Shown: positions 7,881 to 17,158 of the stretch, one piece after another
Position numbering within the stretch: position 1 is the first letter of the stretch
How the letters are laid out: every line of letters begins with the position of its first letter
DNA from: Chloroflexota bacterium
GTDB taxonomy: Bacteria > Chloroflexota > Anaerolineae > Promineifilales > Promineifilaceae
Assembly: GCA_024275635.1 (NCBI GenBank)
Contig: JAJRYT010000230.1
Span: forward strand, 1-39,131
Direction of reading: 5' to 3'
DNA: 39,131 bases
Made by a program: the position numbers and the translations under genes
Notes under the pieces: model-generated
Database searches by the model: none
Seen by the model: only the letters and a program-made list of their open reading frames with translations
What the model was told of the DNA's origin: nothing

Positions 7881-10800
7881 ATGGTTTCCCGGCTGCAAAA
7901 ATGGTTGGCGGCCCCGCAGTTCGCCGACGAAAACAAGACGCGCGTCGCCGGTTTGCTGAATTTCATGCTGCTGGCCGGCGTGGTTGTTACGGTCGTTTCC
8001 AGCCTCATCCTCCTGTTTGCCGCGCCCCAGTCCCTTCCCAACCTGCTCATAAGCGCAACCGCCATCGCCATTTACACCGGGGGCCTGTTCGCCGTCCGCC
8101 GCGGCTTCGTCAAACCCACGAGCCACCTGTTCATCTGGGTTGTCTGGGCGCTGCTGACAGCCGCCAATGTCATTCAAGGCGGAACTCATTCACCCACGTT
8201 TAGCGGCAGTTACCTGCTCGTCGTCCTCATTGCCGGGCTGCTGCTGGGCAGCCAGGCCGCACTCATTTTCGCCGGCTTGAGCATTTTAACCGGGTTGGGA
8301 CTGTTATCGGCCCAAACATCCGGCTGGCTGCCGCCCCCATTGTCCCCCGTGACTCCCATCAGTCAATGGGTGGCCCAAGTCACTTTCCTCATAGTTGTTG
8401 GGCTTCTGCTGTTCCTGGCCGTAAAAGCTATCGAAGAGGCCCAACGACGCGCCCACAGTGAAGTTGGAGAGCGCATTCAAGCAGAGGAAAATTTCCGTAA
8501 TCTCTTGGAATTTGCGCCGGACGCCATGCTTGTTGCTAATCATAAGGGCGAGATTATGCTGGTCAACCAGCAAGCTAAACAGTTATTTGGCTACACGCGG
8601 CACGAACTGGTTGGCCTGTCCGTTGAAGCCCTTTTGCCCGCCCGATTTCGCAGCGGCCATCAAGCCCACCGCACCCGTTATCTTACCGCGCCTGGCGCCC
8701 GCTCCATGGGCGGCGCAGACATGAAACTGTTTGGATTGGGCAAAGATGGCCGCGAAATCCCGGTAGAAATCAGGTTGAACACGATCATGACCGGTACGGA
8801 AACCCTGATATTATGCGCGATTCGGGACATTACCGAGCGTGTCGTTCAGCAAAGAGCGCTGCGTGAAAATGAGGAGCGGTTCCGCAGCCTTTACGAGGAT
8901 GCGCCTATCGCTTATTTATCAGTGGGGATAGACGGCCGTATCCAACAATGCAACCAAAAAGCGATCCACCTGCTTGGTCATCAGGCCGCCGCCGACCTCA
9001 TCGGCAAATATGTCATTGACCTCTATGCCGACACGCCACAAGGCAAACCCCAGGCCAGCCAAATCCTGCAGCGCCTGAAAGCTGACCAGCCCATCCAAAA
9101 CGAGAAACTACAAATGCACCGCGCCGATGGAACCCCCTTCTGGGTCAGTTTAACCGTTAACGCCATTCGGGATGCTGGCGGGCAGGTAATCGCCAGCCGT
9201 TCCATCATCGTGGACATCACCGACCGTGTAGAGTCCGAAGAAAAAACCCGCCATCAGAACCAAGGGCTAACCACCCTCAACGCCATCACCACCGCGACCA
9301 CCAGCACGCTGGAACTATCTGAAATTCTCAACCTGGCTTTGGAACAAGCCATGTCCCTGACCGGACTGGAAGGCGGCACCATTTGCCTGATCCCGCCCGA
9401 TAAAAACGTATTACACCTGGCTGTTGAACGCCAGGCTTCTCAAGAAATGATCATGGACCTGACCCAAAACCAGGTTCAGATAGGCGACTGCCTTTGTGGC
9501 GATGCTGCCATCTCGCAACAGCCGGTCATCTTGTGGACAGACGCCTCCAGCAGCTCTCTGGCGCGTGAAGCGTCACGTGATGAGGGCATCAACTTTCACG
9601 GCGCATTCCCGCTGGTTGTCCAGAAGCGCAGCATTGGCGTGCTATGCGTTTTTACTCGCACTGATAAACGGCCTACACAGCACAGTATGGATATTTTGCA
9701 GATCGCCTGCGACCAGATAGCTATCGCCATCGAGAATGCACGTTTGTATGACCAGTCCCGTCAGTTCAACCGTGAGCTGGAAGCGCGCATCGCCGACGCA
9801 ACCGCCAAAATCGAACGGCGCGCGGATGAGTTGTCGGCCCTGTACACCGTCAGCCGCAGCCTGGTCGCTTCACTCGATCTGGAGACCCTTTTGCCGGTCA
9901 TCGCCCGGCAGGTAACCGAGGCGCTAAAAGCTGACCGTTGTGTCATCTTCTTGTACGATGAGAAGAGCGACAAACTTCAGGTACGGGCTGTATATGGCTA
10001 TTTAGCCAAAGAAATTTCCAGTTCCAACTATCGTCCCGGCCAGGAAATCGTCGACCATGCTTATATGAGCGAGAAAACGCAATACGTGGCCGATATGAAT
10101 CTGGTGGCGCTGCCCCAAGACGATGGAATCCGCAGCGTGCTGGTTGTGCCGGTGGCGCTGCCGAATGCTGGGCCGTTAGGCGTACTCAGCATCACCAGCC
10201 TGAAGCCGCGCGCCTTTTCGCTGGGGCGGCGGCAGCTTTTGGAGACGATGGCCAGCCAGACAGCCATTGCCATTCAAAACGCCCATCTCTATGAGGCCGC
10301 TCAAGAGGCCGACCGTCTCAAATCCGCTTTTCTAGCCACCATGTCCCACGAACTGCGCACGCCGCTTAACTCGATTATCGGCTTTACTGGCATTTTGCTG
10401 CAAGCGTTGGCCGGGCCGCTCAACGCTGAACAGGAAAAACAACTGGGTATGGTGCGCGAGAGCGCGCATCATTTGCTGGCCTTGATCAATGACGTGCTTG
10501 ATATTTCCAAAATTGAAGCAGGGCAGATGGAAATTCACTGCACCCCATTTGATATGTGTCAGGCCATTGAAGAATCAATCAAAGCGCTTACCGTGGAGGC
10601 TGAGAGAAAATCCTTAATTATTGAAACGCAAGTCGCGCTTGACGTTGGCCGGATTGATAGTGATCGGCGGCGGGTAGAGCAGATTCTAATCAATCTGATT
10701 AGCAATGCTGTCAAGTTTACGGAAACGGGAACGATCCAGATCGCCTGCCGCCGGCACGGGGACCGGTTGGTGACGAGTGTGAAAGATACTGGCCCAGGCA

Positions 10801-10991
10801 TTAAACCGGAAGACATGGGCGATCTTTTTAAGCCATTTCGACAAATTGACACCGGATTTGACCGCCGGTATGAAGGCACTGGCCTGGGATTGTCTATTTG
10901 CCAGCGGCTGGTGACGATATTGGGCGGTGAAATCTGGGTTGAAAGTGAGTGGGGAACAGGCAGTACGTTTACGTTTACTTTGCCTCTATGA
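7881..10991 (+). CDS. Membrane sensor histidine kinase, PAS-PAS-GAF-GAF
   Basis: A 1036-residue kinase. Helices fill residues about 25-180. PAS domains lie at about 200-320 and 328-450, each ending with an IRDITER or IVDITDR linker typical of PAS-PAC. GAF domains lie at about 465-620 and 650-800. HisKA has His823 in MSHELRTPLNSIIGF, and HATPase_c shows NLISNAVKFT, DTGPGI and GTGLGLSI. The core resembles that of kinases paired with DivK-like regulators. Its stop overlaps an ATG of the following response-regulator frame, so the two are translationally close and very likely work as a pair. An AAGG sits just upstream of the ATG at 7881. Confidence 0.93.
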   Translation: MVSRLQKWLAAPQFADENKTRVAGLLNFMLLAGVVVTVVSSLILLFAAPQSLPNLLISATAIAIYTGGLFAVRRGFVKPTSHLFIWVVWALLTAANVIQGGTHSPTFSGSYLLVVLIAGLLLGSQAALIFAGLSILTGLGLLSAQTSGWLPPPLSPVTPISQWVAQVTFLIVVGLLLFLAVKAIEEAQRRAHSEVGERIQAEENFRNLLEFAPDAMLVANHKGEIMLVNQQAKQLFGYTRHELVGLSVEALLPARFRSGHQAHRTRYLTAPGARSMGGADMKLFGLGKDGREIPVEIRLNTIMTGTETLILCAIRDITERVVQQRALRENEERFRSLYEDAPIAYLSVGIDGRIQQCNQKAIHLLGHQAAADLIGKYVIDLYADTPQGKPQASQILQRLKADQPIQNEKLQMHRADGTPFWVSLTVNAIRDAGGQVIASRSIIVDITDRVESEEKTRHQNQGLTTLNAITTATTSTLELSEILNLALEQAMSLTGLEGGTICLIPPDKNVLHLAVERQASQEMIMDLTQNQVQIGDCLCGDAAISQQPVILWTDASSSSLAREASRDEGINFHGAFPLVVQKRSIGVLCVFTRTDKRPTQHSMDILQIACDQIAIAIENARLYDQSRQFNRELEARIADATAKIERRADELSALYTVSRSLVASLDLETLLPVIARQVTEALKADRCVIFLYDEKSDKLQVRAVYGYLAKEISSSNYRPGQEIVDHAYMSEKTQYVADMNLVALPQDDGIRSVLVVPVALPNAGPLGVLSITSLKPRAFSLGRRQLLETMASQTAIAIQNAHLYEAAQEADRLKSAFLATMSHELRTPLNSIIGFTGILLQALAGPLNAEQEKQLGMVRESAHHLLALINDVLDISKIEAGQMEIHCTPFDMCQAIEESIKALTVEAERKSLIIETQVALDVGRIDSDRRRVEQILINLISNAVKFTETGTIQIACRRHGDRLVTSVKDTGPGIKPEDMGDLFKPFRQIDTGFDRRYEGTGLGLSICQRLVTILGGEIWVESEWGTGSTFTFTLPL

Positions 10992-11008
10992 TATTTAGGA
11001 AGGCGCGG

Positions 11009-11404
11009 GTGAAAATTAAAATTCTGGTGATTGAAGATAATAAACAGAATCTTTACCTGGCTTCGTTTATCCTGGAAAAGCATGGTTATATGGTTTTGCA
11101 AGCGCGAGACGGCCGTACCGGTATTCGCCTGGCCCGCCAGGAAAAACCAGCGCTGATCTTGTTGGACATTCAACTGCCGGAGATGGACGGCTATGCGGTT
11201 GCTCAAGAACTTAAGCGATATCCGGCGCTTAACAATATTCCCATTGTGGCTGTGACCTCCTATGCCATGCCCGGAGACCGGGAAAAAGCGCTGGCGTCCG
11301 GCTGTATCGGTTATCTTGAAAAGCCCATTAATCCAGATACATTTGTGAGCGATGTTGAAAAGCATTTACCCATACAACCACCTGGCAAGGAAGCCGTCTC
11401 ATGA
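11009..11404 (+). CDS. Single-domain response regulator (DivK/CheY type)
   Basis: A 131-residue receiver domain with no output domain. Acidic pocket Glu9-Asp10, phospho-acceptor Asp53 in LLDIQLPEMDG, Thr83 and Lys105 in YLEKPI are all present. SYAMPGDREKA is typical of DivK-like regulators. I place the start at GTG 11009 because AGGAAGG lies 5 bases upstream; an ATG at 10988 overlapping the kinase stop has no ribosome binding site. Its TGA overlaps the ATG of the next kinase (ATGA at 11401). It probably shuttles phosphate between the kinase upstream and the hybrid kinase downstream, or acts by protein binding. Confidence 0.93.
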   Translation: MKIKILVIEDNKQNLYLASFILEKHGYMVLQARDGRTGIRLARQEKPALILLDIQLPEMDGYAVAQELKRYPALNNIPIVAVTSYAMPGDREKALASGCIGYLEKPINPDTFVSDVEKHLPIQPPGKEAVS

Positions 11405-14400
11405 CTAAACTCTTAATCGTTGACGACAACGCACACAACAGCTACTTGTTGCAGGCTCTTTTGCAAGGGCATGGCTACGAGGTAATGACAGCCCTGGACG
11501 GGAACGAGGCCCTGAGAACAGCCCGCCGCGACCCGCCAGACATGATTATCACTGACATTTTGATGCCGGGAATGGACGGGTTTACTTTATGCCGTCATTG
11601 GAAGGCAGATGATGTTTTGAAAGAGATTCCGCTTGTTTTTTACACAGCCACTTACACGGATACTGAGGATGAGAATTTTGCCTTGAGTCTGGGCGCGGCG
11701 CGGTTTATTCTTAAGCCGACCGAGCCGGCAAAACTTGTACAGATCATACAAGAGGCGTTGACCGCGCACCAGGCGAACGTATTAACCGCGCCGCATCCGC
11801 CGGTAAAAGGCGAGACGGTTTACTACAAAGAATACAACCAGGCGCTCATCCGTAAGATGGAGGATAAGCTGGAACAATTGCAGGCAGCCGACCAGGAGAT
11901 CGCACGCCAACAGGAACAGATGCAGCTGCTGCATCGTATTGATCTGGCGATTATCAACACGTTGGAATTGGCAGACCTGCTGGAACAATTTGCCAGGGAG
12001 ATGACGGCCGTTTTACATGTCAACCGCTGTAGTATCTGGCTGTTGGATGAAAGCGGTGAATTTTTACACGGTCAGGGATATGGTTTGCGCCTCAATGAAC
12101 CAGATGTGAGCCAGATTCAACTGGCGGTTACCCACCCGGTTGTAGCCCAGATTTTTGAGCAGAAACGGCCGTTAATCGTTCCCGACGTATATGATCCGGC
12201 CTATGCCCACCTGGTTGACCCCCAATACACCGAACTCTTTCGCGTTCAAGCCTACCTCATCGCTCCTTTCCTCAAACAAACGGAGGTGATTGGCTTCCTG
12301 GTTTTGGACGATACCAACGGGCCGCACATTTTTACTCCCGGTGAAATCGCTCTTGTCCAAAGCGCCGCTACCCAGGTTGTCGTCGCCATAGAAAATGCCC
12401 GGCTGTTCACAGCACAGCGCCAGTCAGAAGCCCGTTATCGCGGCATCTTCGAGGGTGTGCGCGATGCGATCCTTGTCGAAAGTCTTGACGGCAAAATATT
12501 GGATGTAAACCAGGCAGCCTGCGACATGTACGGTTGGAGCCGCGAGGAACTATTAACCAAAATCGTTCCTGACCTGGTTCCACCAGATCATAAGGCGCTG
12601 ATGGAAGACGAGCTTATTGGACAATCATCACCCCATCCACCGCTGGAAACAATCAACCTCCGGGCCAACGGTGAGCTATTCCCGGTTGAAATTACGGCTG
12701 GGCGGCAAACGATGGGCAATGAAACTGTCCTGCTCGTGGTTGTGCGGGACGTTACTAAACGCGAACAAGCTGAAGAACAACTGCGCCTGCAAAGCGCCGC
12801 GTTGGAAGCAGCCGCTAACGCCATTATGATTACCGATTACGAAGGCGTCATTATCTGGACTAATCCCGCCTTCACCAGGTTGACCGGTTACACGGCCGAG
12901 GAAGCGCTTGGACAAACCCCGCGCCTGCTCAAATCGGAGTCCCAGGATTCGGCCCAGTACCAGGAACTGTGGCAGGCGGTGCTGGACGGCCAAGTTTGGC
13001 AAGGAGAACTGGTTAACCAGCGGAAAGACGGCAGCCTGTATGTGGAAGAGCAGATCATCACGCCTATGCTCGGCGAGCAGGGCCAGATCAGCCACTTTAT
13101 TTCTATCAGGCAGGATATTACCGCGCGCAAACGGGCCGAAGAGTCATTGCAGCGTTACGCCGCGCGTCTGGAAGCAGTGCATACGATTGATCAGGCCATC
13201 CTGGCCGCGCAGTCTCCGGAGGAAGTGGCCCAGGTGGCCCTGACCCAAATCCGGCAGTTGGTTCCCTGTCAGCAGGCCAGTATTGTCACTTTTGATAGGC
13301 CGCGCCAGGAGGCTACTATGCTGGCGGCCTACGGCGTTGGGTGGTCGGGTGTGGCGGTTGGCGACCAGCGGCCAGTAAGTTTGTTTGAGGATGCGGAAGC
13401 AGTTCGCCAACTGGGTAGGGCCAGGCTGATTGAGGACATGACGGCCGTTTCGCCGCAGCTGCCGGGCATAAAAACGTTACTGGAGCAGGGGATACGCTCA
13501 GGCATTGCCATCCCCCTTGTCGCTAAAGGGGAATTGATCGGCATACTTAACCTGGGCGCAGCCGAACCGAAGACATTTACTGCGGAGTACCTGGAAATTG
13601 CCCAAGAGGTGGCAGACCAATTGGCCCTGGCTATCCAAACGGCTCGCTTGCGTGAACAAACCCAGCGCCACGCAGCCGAATTGGAAGTGCGCGTGGCTGA
13701 ACGCACACAAGAGCTGGCCGAGGCCAACGAGCGCCTGACCGAATTAGATAAACTAAAGTCTAAATTTGTCTCTGACGTATCGCATGAACTGCGCACACCC
13801 ATTACGAATTTAAGTTTGTATCTGGATTTGTTGGAACATGGCAAACCAGAAGCGCGGGGGAAATATACGGCCGTTCTCAAACAAGAAGCCAACCGGTTGC
13901 GACAAATGACCGAAAACATTCTAACGCTTTCCCGCCTGGAATTAGCCCAGACCAAAGAGTCGAAATTCAAACTTGTTGACTTAAATGAAATTGTCGCTCA
14001 GGTTGTCATCGCCCACCACCCTCGCGCCGAAATGTCCCAATTGAGACTTTCCTTTACGCCCAGCCCCGATTTGCCGGTGATACGCGGCGAACCTAATCAA
14101 CTGGCCCAGGTTATCACCAATTTAATATCTAACGCCATCCGCTATACCCCATCCGGCGCTATCCAGGTCAGCACCTATTCAATCCCAGATCAGGGGCAGG
14201 TCTGTTTGCAAGTGAGCGATACCGGTGTTGGGATTGACGCCCATGATCTGCCCTATCTCTTTGAGCGATTCTATCGTGGCAGTCAAACATCTCGATCCGC
14301 CATCTCCGGCACAGGGCTGGGACTGGCTATTCTGAAGGAAATCGTTGATTTACATGATGGGACCATTGAGGTAGAAAGCCAGTTAGGCCAGGGAAGTCTG

Positions 14401-14433
14401 TTTCGAATACTGCTGCCGTCGGCCACATCTTAA
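11401..14433 (+). CDS. Hybrid histidine kinase with N-terminal receiver, GAF and PAS domains
   Basis: A 1010-residue soluble kinase with no membrane segment. The receiver at 1-120 has Asp8-Asp9, phospho-acceptor Asp52 (ITDILMPGMDG), Thr82 and Lys105. A coiled coil follows at about 135-175, GAF at 178-335, PAS at 340-460, PAS at 465-580 and GAF at 590-745. HisKA has His795 in VSHELRTPITNL, and HATPase_c shows NLISNAIRYT, DTGVGI and GTGLGLAI. With the receiver at the front, its activity is probably gated by phosphate from another kinase, most simply the membrane kinase encoded two genes upstream. It overlaps the response regulator by 4 bases. Confidence 0.93.
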   Translation: MTKLLIVDDNAHNSYLLQALLQGHGYEVMTALDGNEALRTARRDPPDMIITDILMPGMDGFTLCRHWKADDVLKEIPLVFYTATYTDTEDENFALSLGAARFILKPTEPAKLVQIIQEALTAHQANVLTAPHPPVKGETVYYKEYNQALIRKMEDKLEQLQAADQEIARQQEQMQLLHRIDLAIINTLELADLLEQFAREMTAVLHVNRCSIWLLDESGEFLHGQGYGLRLNEPDVSQIQLAVTHPVVAQIFEQKRPLIVPDVYDPAYAHLVDPQYTELFRVQAYLIAPFLKQTEVIGFLVLDDTNGPHIFTPGEIALVQSAATQVVVAIENARLFTAQRQSEARYRGIFEGVRDAILVESLDGKILDVNQAACDMYGWSREELLTKIVPDLVPPDHKALMEDELIGQSSPHPPLETINLRANGELFPVEITAGRQTMGNETVLLVVVRDVTKREQAEEQLRLQSAALEAAANAIMITDYEGVIIWTNPAFTRLTGYTAEEALGQTPRLLKSESQDSAQYQELWQAVLDGQVWQGELVNQRKDGSLYVEEQIITPMLGEQGQISHFISIRQDITARKRAEESLQRYAARLEAVHTIDQAILAAQSPEEVAQVALTQIRQLVPCQQASIVTFDRPRQEATMLAAYGVGWSGVAVGDQRPVSLFEDAEAVRQLGRARLIEDMTAVSPQLPGIKTLLEQGIRSGIAIPLVAKGELIGILNLGAAEPKTFTAEYLEIAQEVADQLALAIQTARLREQTQRHAAELEVRVAERTQELAEANERLTELDKLKSKFVSDVSHELRTPITNLSLYLDLLEHGKPEARGKYTAVLKQEANRLRQMTENILTLSRLELAQTKESKFKLVDLNEIVAQVVIAHHPRAEMSQLRLSFTPSPDLPVIRGEPNQLAQVITNLISNAIRYTPSGAIQVSTYSIPDQGQVCLQVSDTGVGIDAHDLPYLFERFYRGSQTSRSAISGTGLGLAILKEIVDLHDGTIEVESQLGQGSLFRILLPSATS

Positions 14434-14611
14434 ACAGCATCCAACAGCGATTCATCATGAGCGCTTTTTGTGTAGAGCTGTTACCAGACTGTTCCCGGCT
14501 CGCCCAGGATAATAAAACTGGGTAAACTTCTTTTGTCTTGTGATGTTGTCATGATCAGTTAATTTCTGGATATTAAATTCGCCCAACTTTAGTTTTTCAC
14601 AAGGAGCAACG

Positions 14612-15715
14612 GTGGACATTCAAATTCTTCCCCTAGACGACTCGAAATTAAAATCAGTACCCGAAAATGATTTTGGATTTGGCAACAAATTTGCCAATCG
14701 TATGTTTAGCCAGAAGTACAACCGGGAACAAGGCTGGCATGATGCCCGGATTGGGCCGTATGCGCCGTTGGTGTTGGATCCGGCAACGGCCGTTCTCCAC
14801 TACGCGCAGGAGATATTCGAAGGGTTAAAAGCGTACCGCCGCCCCGACGGCCACATCAACCTCTTCCGCCCCTGGGAAAATATGAAGCGGTTCAACAACT
14901 CCGCCAAACGCATGGCCATGCCCCTGGTAGACGAAGAAGACCACCTGTCCGCCATCATCAAATTGCTCGAATTAGAGCACGAATGGGTCCCCAAAGCGCC
15001 GGGAGCCACCCTATACATTCGTCCCACAATGATTGCCACCGAACCTGCTTTAGGTGTCCATGCCAGCAGCAGCTATCTGCACTTCGTCATCGTCGGACCG
15101 GTCGGGTCTTACTTCAAAGAAGGGTTTAATCCTATCCCCGTTTATATCTCCGATACCTACCGTCGGGCAGTGCGCGGTGGCACGGGCGACGCCAAAACCG
15201 GCGGCAACTACGCCTCCAGCTTATTCGTTGGCGCGGAAGCAAAGACTAAGGGCTACTCCCAGGTATTGTGGCTGGATGCCATCCAGGGCCGCTACATTGA
15301 GGAAGTGGGCGCGATGAATATCGCCTTTGTCTATGAAGGCCGGCGCATCGTCACCCCGCCGCTGACCGGCAGTATTCTGCCCGGCATCACCCGTAAATCG
15401 GTCATTGGCCTGGGCCGCGACCTGGGCTATGAGGTCAATGAAGAACCAATTGACGTTCATGAAATGCTGGAGGATGTGCAATCGGGCAAGATTACGGAAG
15501 CGTTCGGCTGCGGCACGGCCGCTGTCATCGCCCCGGTGGGCAAGTTCGGCTTCAGTGATGAGGCGTATATCGTCAACGATTACCAGGTCGGCCCGGTGGC
15601 CCGGCGTTTGTATGACGAGTTGACGGGGATTCAATACGGCCGTATCCGCGACCGTTTCGGTTGGACAATGATGATTGAAGCCAAAACCCGGCTAAAGCCT
15701 CGACTCCGACAATAA
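14612..15715 (+). CDS. ilvE: Branched-chain amino acid aminotransferase
   Basis: A PLP enzyme of fold type IV that interconverts Leu, Ile and Val with their 2-oxo acids using glutamate/2-oxoglutarate. The 367-residue protein resembles the long BCAT form: Lys195 in GTGDAKTGGNYASSL is the expected Schiff-base Lys, and EVGAMNIAFV and GTAAVIAPVG are family blocks. It starts at GTG 14612, with AAGGAG 5 bases upstream. The surrounding genes are unrelated to amino acid synthesis, so it seems to be transcribed alone. Confidence 0.95.
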   Translation: MDIQILPLDDSKLKSVPENDFGFGNKFANRMFSQKYNREQGWHDARIGPYAPLVLDPATAVLHYAQEIFEGLKAYRRPDGHINLFRPWENMKRFNNSAKRMAMPLVDEEDHLSAIIKLLELEHEWVPKAPGATLYIRPTMIATEPALGVHASSSYLHFVIVGPVGSYFKEGFNPIPVYISDTYRRAVRGGTGDAKTGGNYASSLFVGAEAKTKGYSQVLWLDAIQGRYIEEVGAMNIAFVYEGRRIVTPPLTGSILPGITRKSVIGLGRDLGYEVNEEPIDVHEMLEDVQSGKITEAFGCGTAAVIAPVGKFGFSDEAYIVNDYQVGPVARRLYDELTGIQYGRIRDRFGWTMMIEAKTRLKPRLRQ

Positions 15716-15768
15716 ATCCGAAACGCCCTCCATAAAATGTTGCTATACTCACTTTGCGTGATTTGTAG

Positions 15769-15797
15769 TTGACAATATAGAACGCATGTGCTAAACT
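15769..15797 (+). promoter_or_regulatory. Consensus-like promoter upstream of the small membrane protein
   Basis: TTGACA (15769-15774) and TAAACT (15792-15797) are separated by 17 bases. It lies 54 bases after ilvE and 160 bases before the start of the membrane-protein gene, leaving a leader of about 150 bases that contains the hairpin at 15826-15856. Confidence 0.6.
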
Positions 15798-15825
15798 TGT
15801 ACTAAGTAACCCCCTCTTCCCCAAA

Positions 15826-15856
15826 GGCTCTGGCAAGCGCGACCCTTGCCAGAGCC
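15826..15856 (+). promoter_or_regulatory. Perfect 12-bp hairpin in the leader
   Basis: GGCTCTGGCAAG and CTTGCCAGAGCC are exact complements around a 7-base loop. No U-tract follows, so it is not a standard intrinsic terminator. It is preceded and followed by CCTCTTC-like pyrimidine stretches. It may stabilise or regulate the downstream mRNA. Confidence 0.6.
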
Positions 15857-15956
15857 TCCTCTTCACAAACTCAAGGGGACGTTGACCCATATTGGTCAAG
15901 AACAAGCATCATCCCGATCGGTTTGGAAGTCGAGATTGAACCGAAGGAGAAAACTC

Positions 15957-16697
15957 ATGCGCAATGCAAGCACATACAACAATAAGGCCTATCGCGCAAT
16001 TAACTTAAACTTTCCTAAATCAACCATTATTGGTCTATTTTTGATCGTCGCCTTATTTGCGTTTGAAATCTTCAATTTTGATACAACCCGCTATGCTCTG
16101 CACAATTTAATGGGCGAAGTTAGTTTTCTAGGGCTGCGCTGGGCGGGAATCTTAGCTGTTGCTTTCTGCGCGATTGATTTTGCCGGTTTAGCTCGCTTGT
16201 TTACTCCAGAACAAGGCCGGGAAGAACCCAATGCGGTATGGTATTTGATGGGAGCTTGGTTATTAGGGGCAACAATGAATGCCTTGATGACCTGGTGGGC
16301 TATCTCGCTTACCTTGCTCTCTCATGATTTTGGAAACGAGGTTTTGAGCCGAGAACAGTTACTGCAAGTGGTTCCCATTTTTGTAGCTACCCTGGTCTGG
16401 CTAACACGGATTTTGTTTATTGGCGCTTTTTCTGTAGCCGGAGAATACATTTTTGCGCTGGACAGGCTGCCAAAGAGGGCACGTGACCAACAACAATCTA
16501 CCCGTCCCCCACTGCGACCGGCGGCAGCGCCTGGTTTGAAGCGCGCAGGCAGCACAGAAACGGCCGTTCCCCACCCCCAACCCGCTCGCCAACCATCCCC
16601 CAACCCCCGTCAAACCCGCATCCACCGCCGTCCTCCAATGCCGCCGCGTACCACCAATGTGCCGGCCGGAATGCACGCACGCGGTCGCCACCGCTGA
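15957..16697 (+). CDS. Small four-helix membrane protein of unknown function
   Basis: A 246-residue protein I cannot assign. Four hydrophobic segments lie at about residues 22-42, 57-80, 98-122 and 143-165, followed by a long basic, Pro/Arg-rich cytoplasmic-type tail (about 180-246) containing many PRP and RR pairs. I chose the ATG at 15957, since AAGGAG lies 6 bases upstream, over a longer frame from 15846 whose extra residues overlap the leader hairpin. A tail so rich in Arg and Pro could bind nucleic acid or a partner protein, but this is only a guess. Confidence 0.75.
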   Translation: MRNASTYNNKAYRAINLNFPKSTIIGLFLIVALFAFEIFNFDTTRYALHNLMGEVSFLGLRWAGILAVAFCAIDFAGLARLFTPEQGREEPNAVWYLMGAWLLGATMNALMTWWAISLTLLSHDFGNEVLSREQLLQVVPIFVATLVWLTRILFIGAFSVAGEYIFALDRLPKRARDQQQSTRPPLRPAAAPGLKRAGSTETAVPHPQPARQPSPNPRQTRIHRRPPMPPRTTNVPAGMHARGRHR

Positions 16698-17140
16698 TCC
16701 CGTTCTGCGCTTGCCGCATTCCCCTGCCTGTGATACCATTTTGACATCATTGTATATTCATAATCAGGCTTTATTTGACAATATTTTCTTCGGGAACCAA
16801 ATCTTCCGGGAAGAGGGCCATTCGTGATCAGATTATGATGTCAGAATTGGTCTGAGCAGCTAAGATTTTTTTGTAATATCGAATTGTCAGGACTTTTTTC
16901 ACCTTCATAAAGAACATGTTATCCTGAAACCACAACGCTGTGCCATTATTTTTCAGAAACATGGAAAACTAATTTTCATTTTTCCTGATAGTTATAAAAA
17001 GACCATTCCTGTTAAGTTAACGTCAAAGTAAATCAAAACCGGGTGAATATACATGATTGTATGTTCGCCTTTTTTGTTGTTTGGTCGCATAAATTATTGC
17101 CGCAAACATATGGATGCAGCGTTACCAGAGTGGTTAAGCG
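16698..17140. other. 443-base gap: A/T-rich, with a terminator but no gene seen
   Basis: No convincing coding frame is present. The stretch is much richer in A and T than its neighbours and has two TTGACA-like words (near 16750 and 16785), but I see no well-spaced -10 box for them. It ends with a strong intrinsic terminator (17042-17076) about 350 bases past the last stop codon, then a tRNA-like hairpin just before the PIN/TRAM gene. A small RNA in this gap is possible. Confidence 0.5.
17042..17076 (+). terminator. Intrinsic terminator
   Basis: A 12-bp stem (GGTGAATATACA with TGTATGTTCGCC, two G-U pairs) and loop TGAT are followed directly by TTTTTT. It lies between the small membrane-protein gene and the PIN/TRAM gene, nearer the latter, so it may end a small RNA or act as an attenuator. 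Confidence 0.7.
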
Positions 17141-17158
17141 TTGCTGGGAAAAACCAAA

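Noticed and set aside
10559..11365. A 268-codon frame on the minus strand opposite the kinase/response-regulator junction
   Set aside because: It is antisense to well-supported kinase and receiver coding sequence and has low-complexity, non-protein-like composition.
17111..17150. A tRNA gene (Ser/Leu-like 5' half)
   Set aside because: The D-arm-like part is present but no anticodon stem, T-arm or matching acceptor 3' strand follows; it runs into the PIN/TRAM coding sequence.
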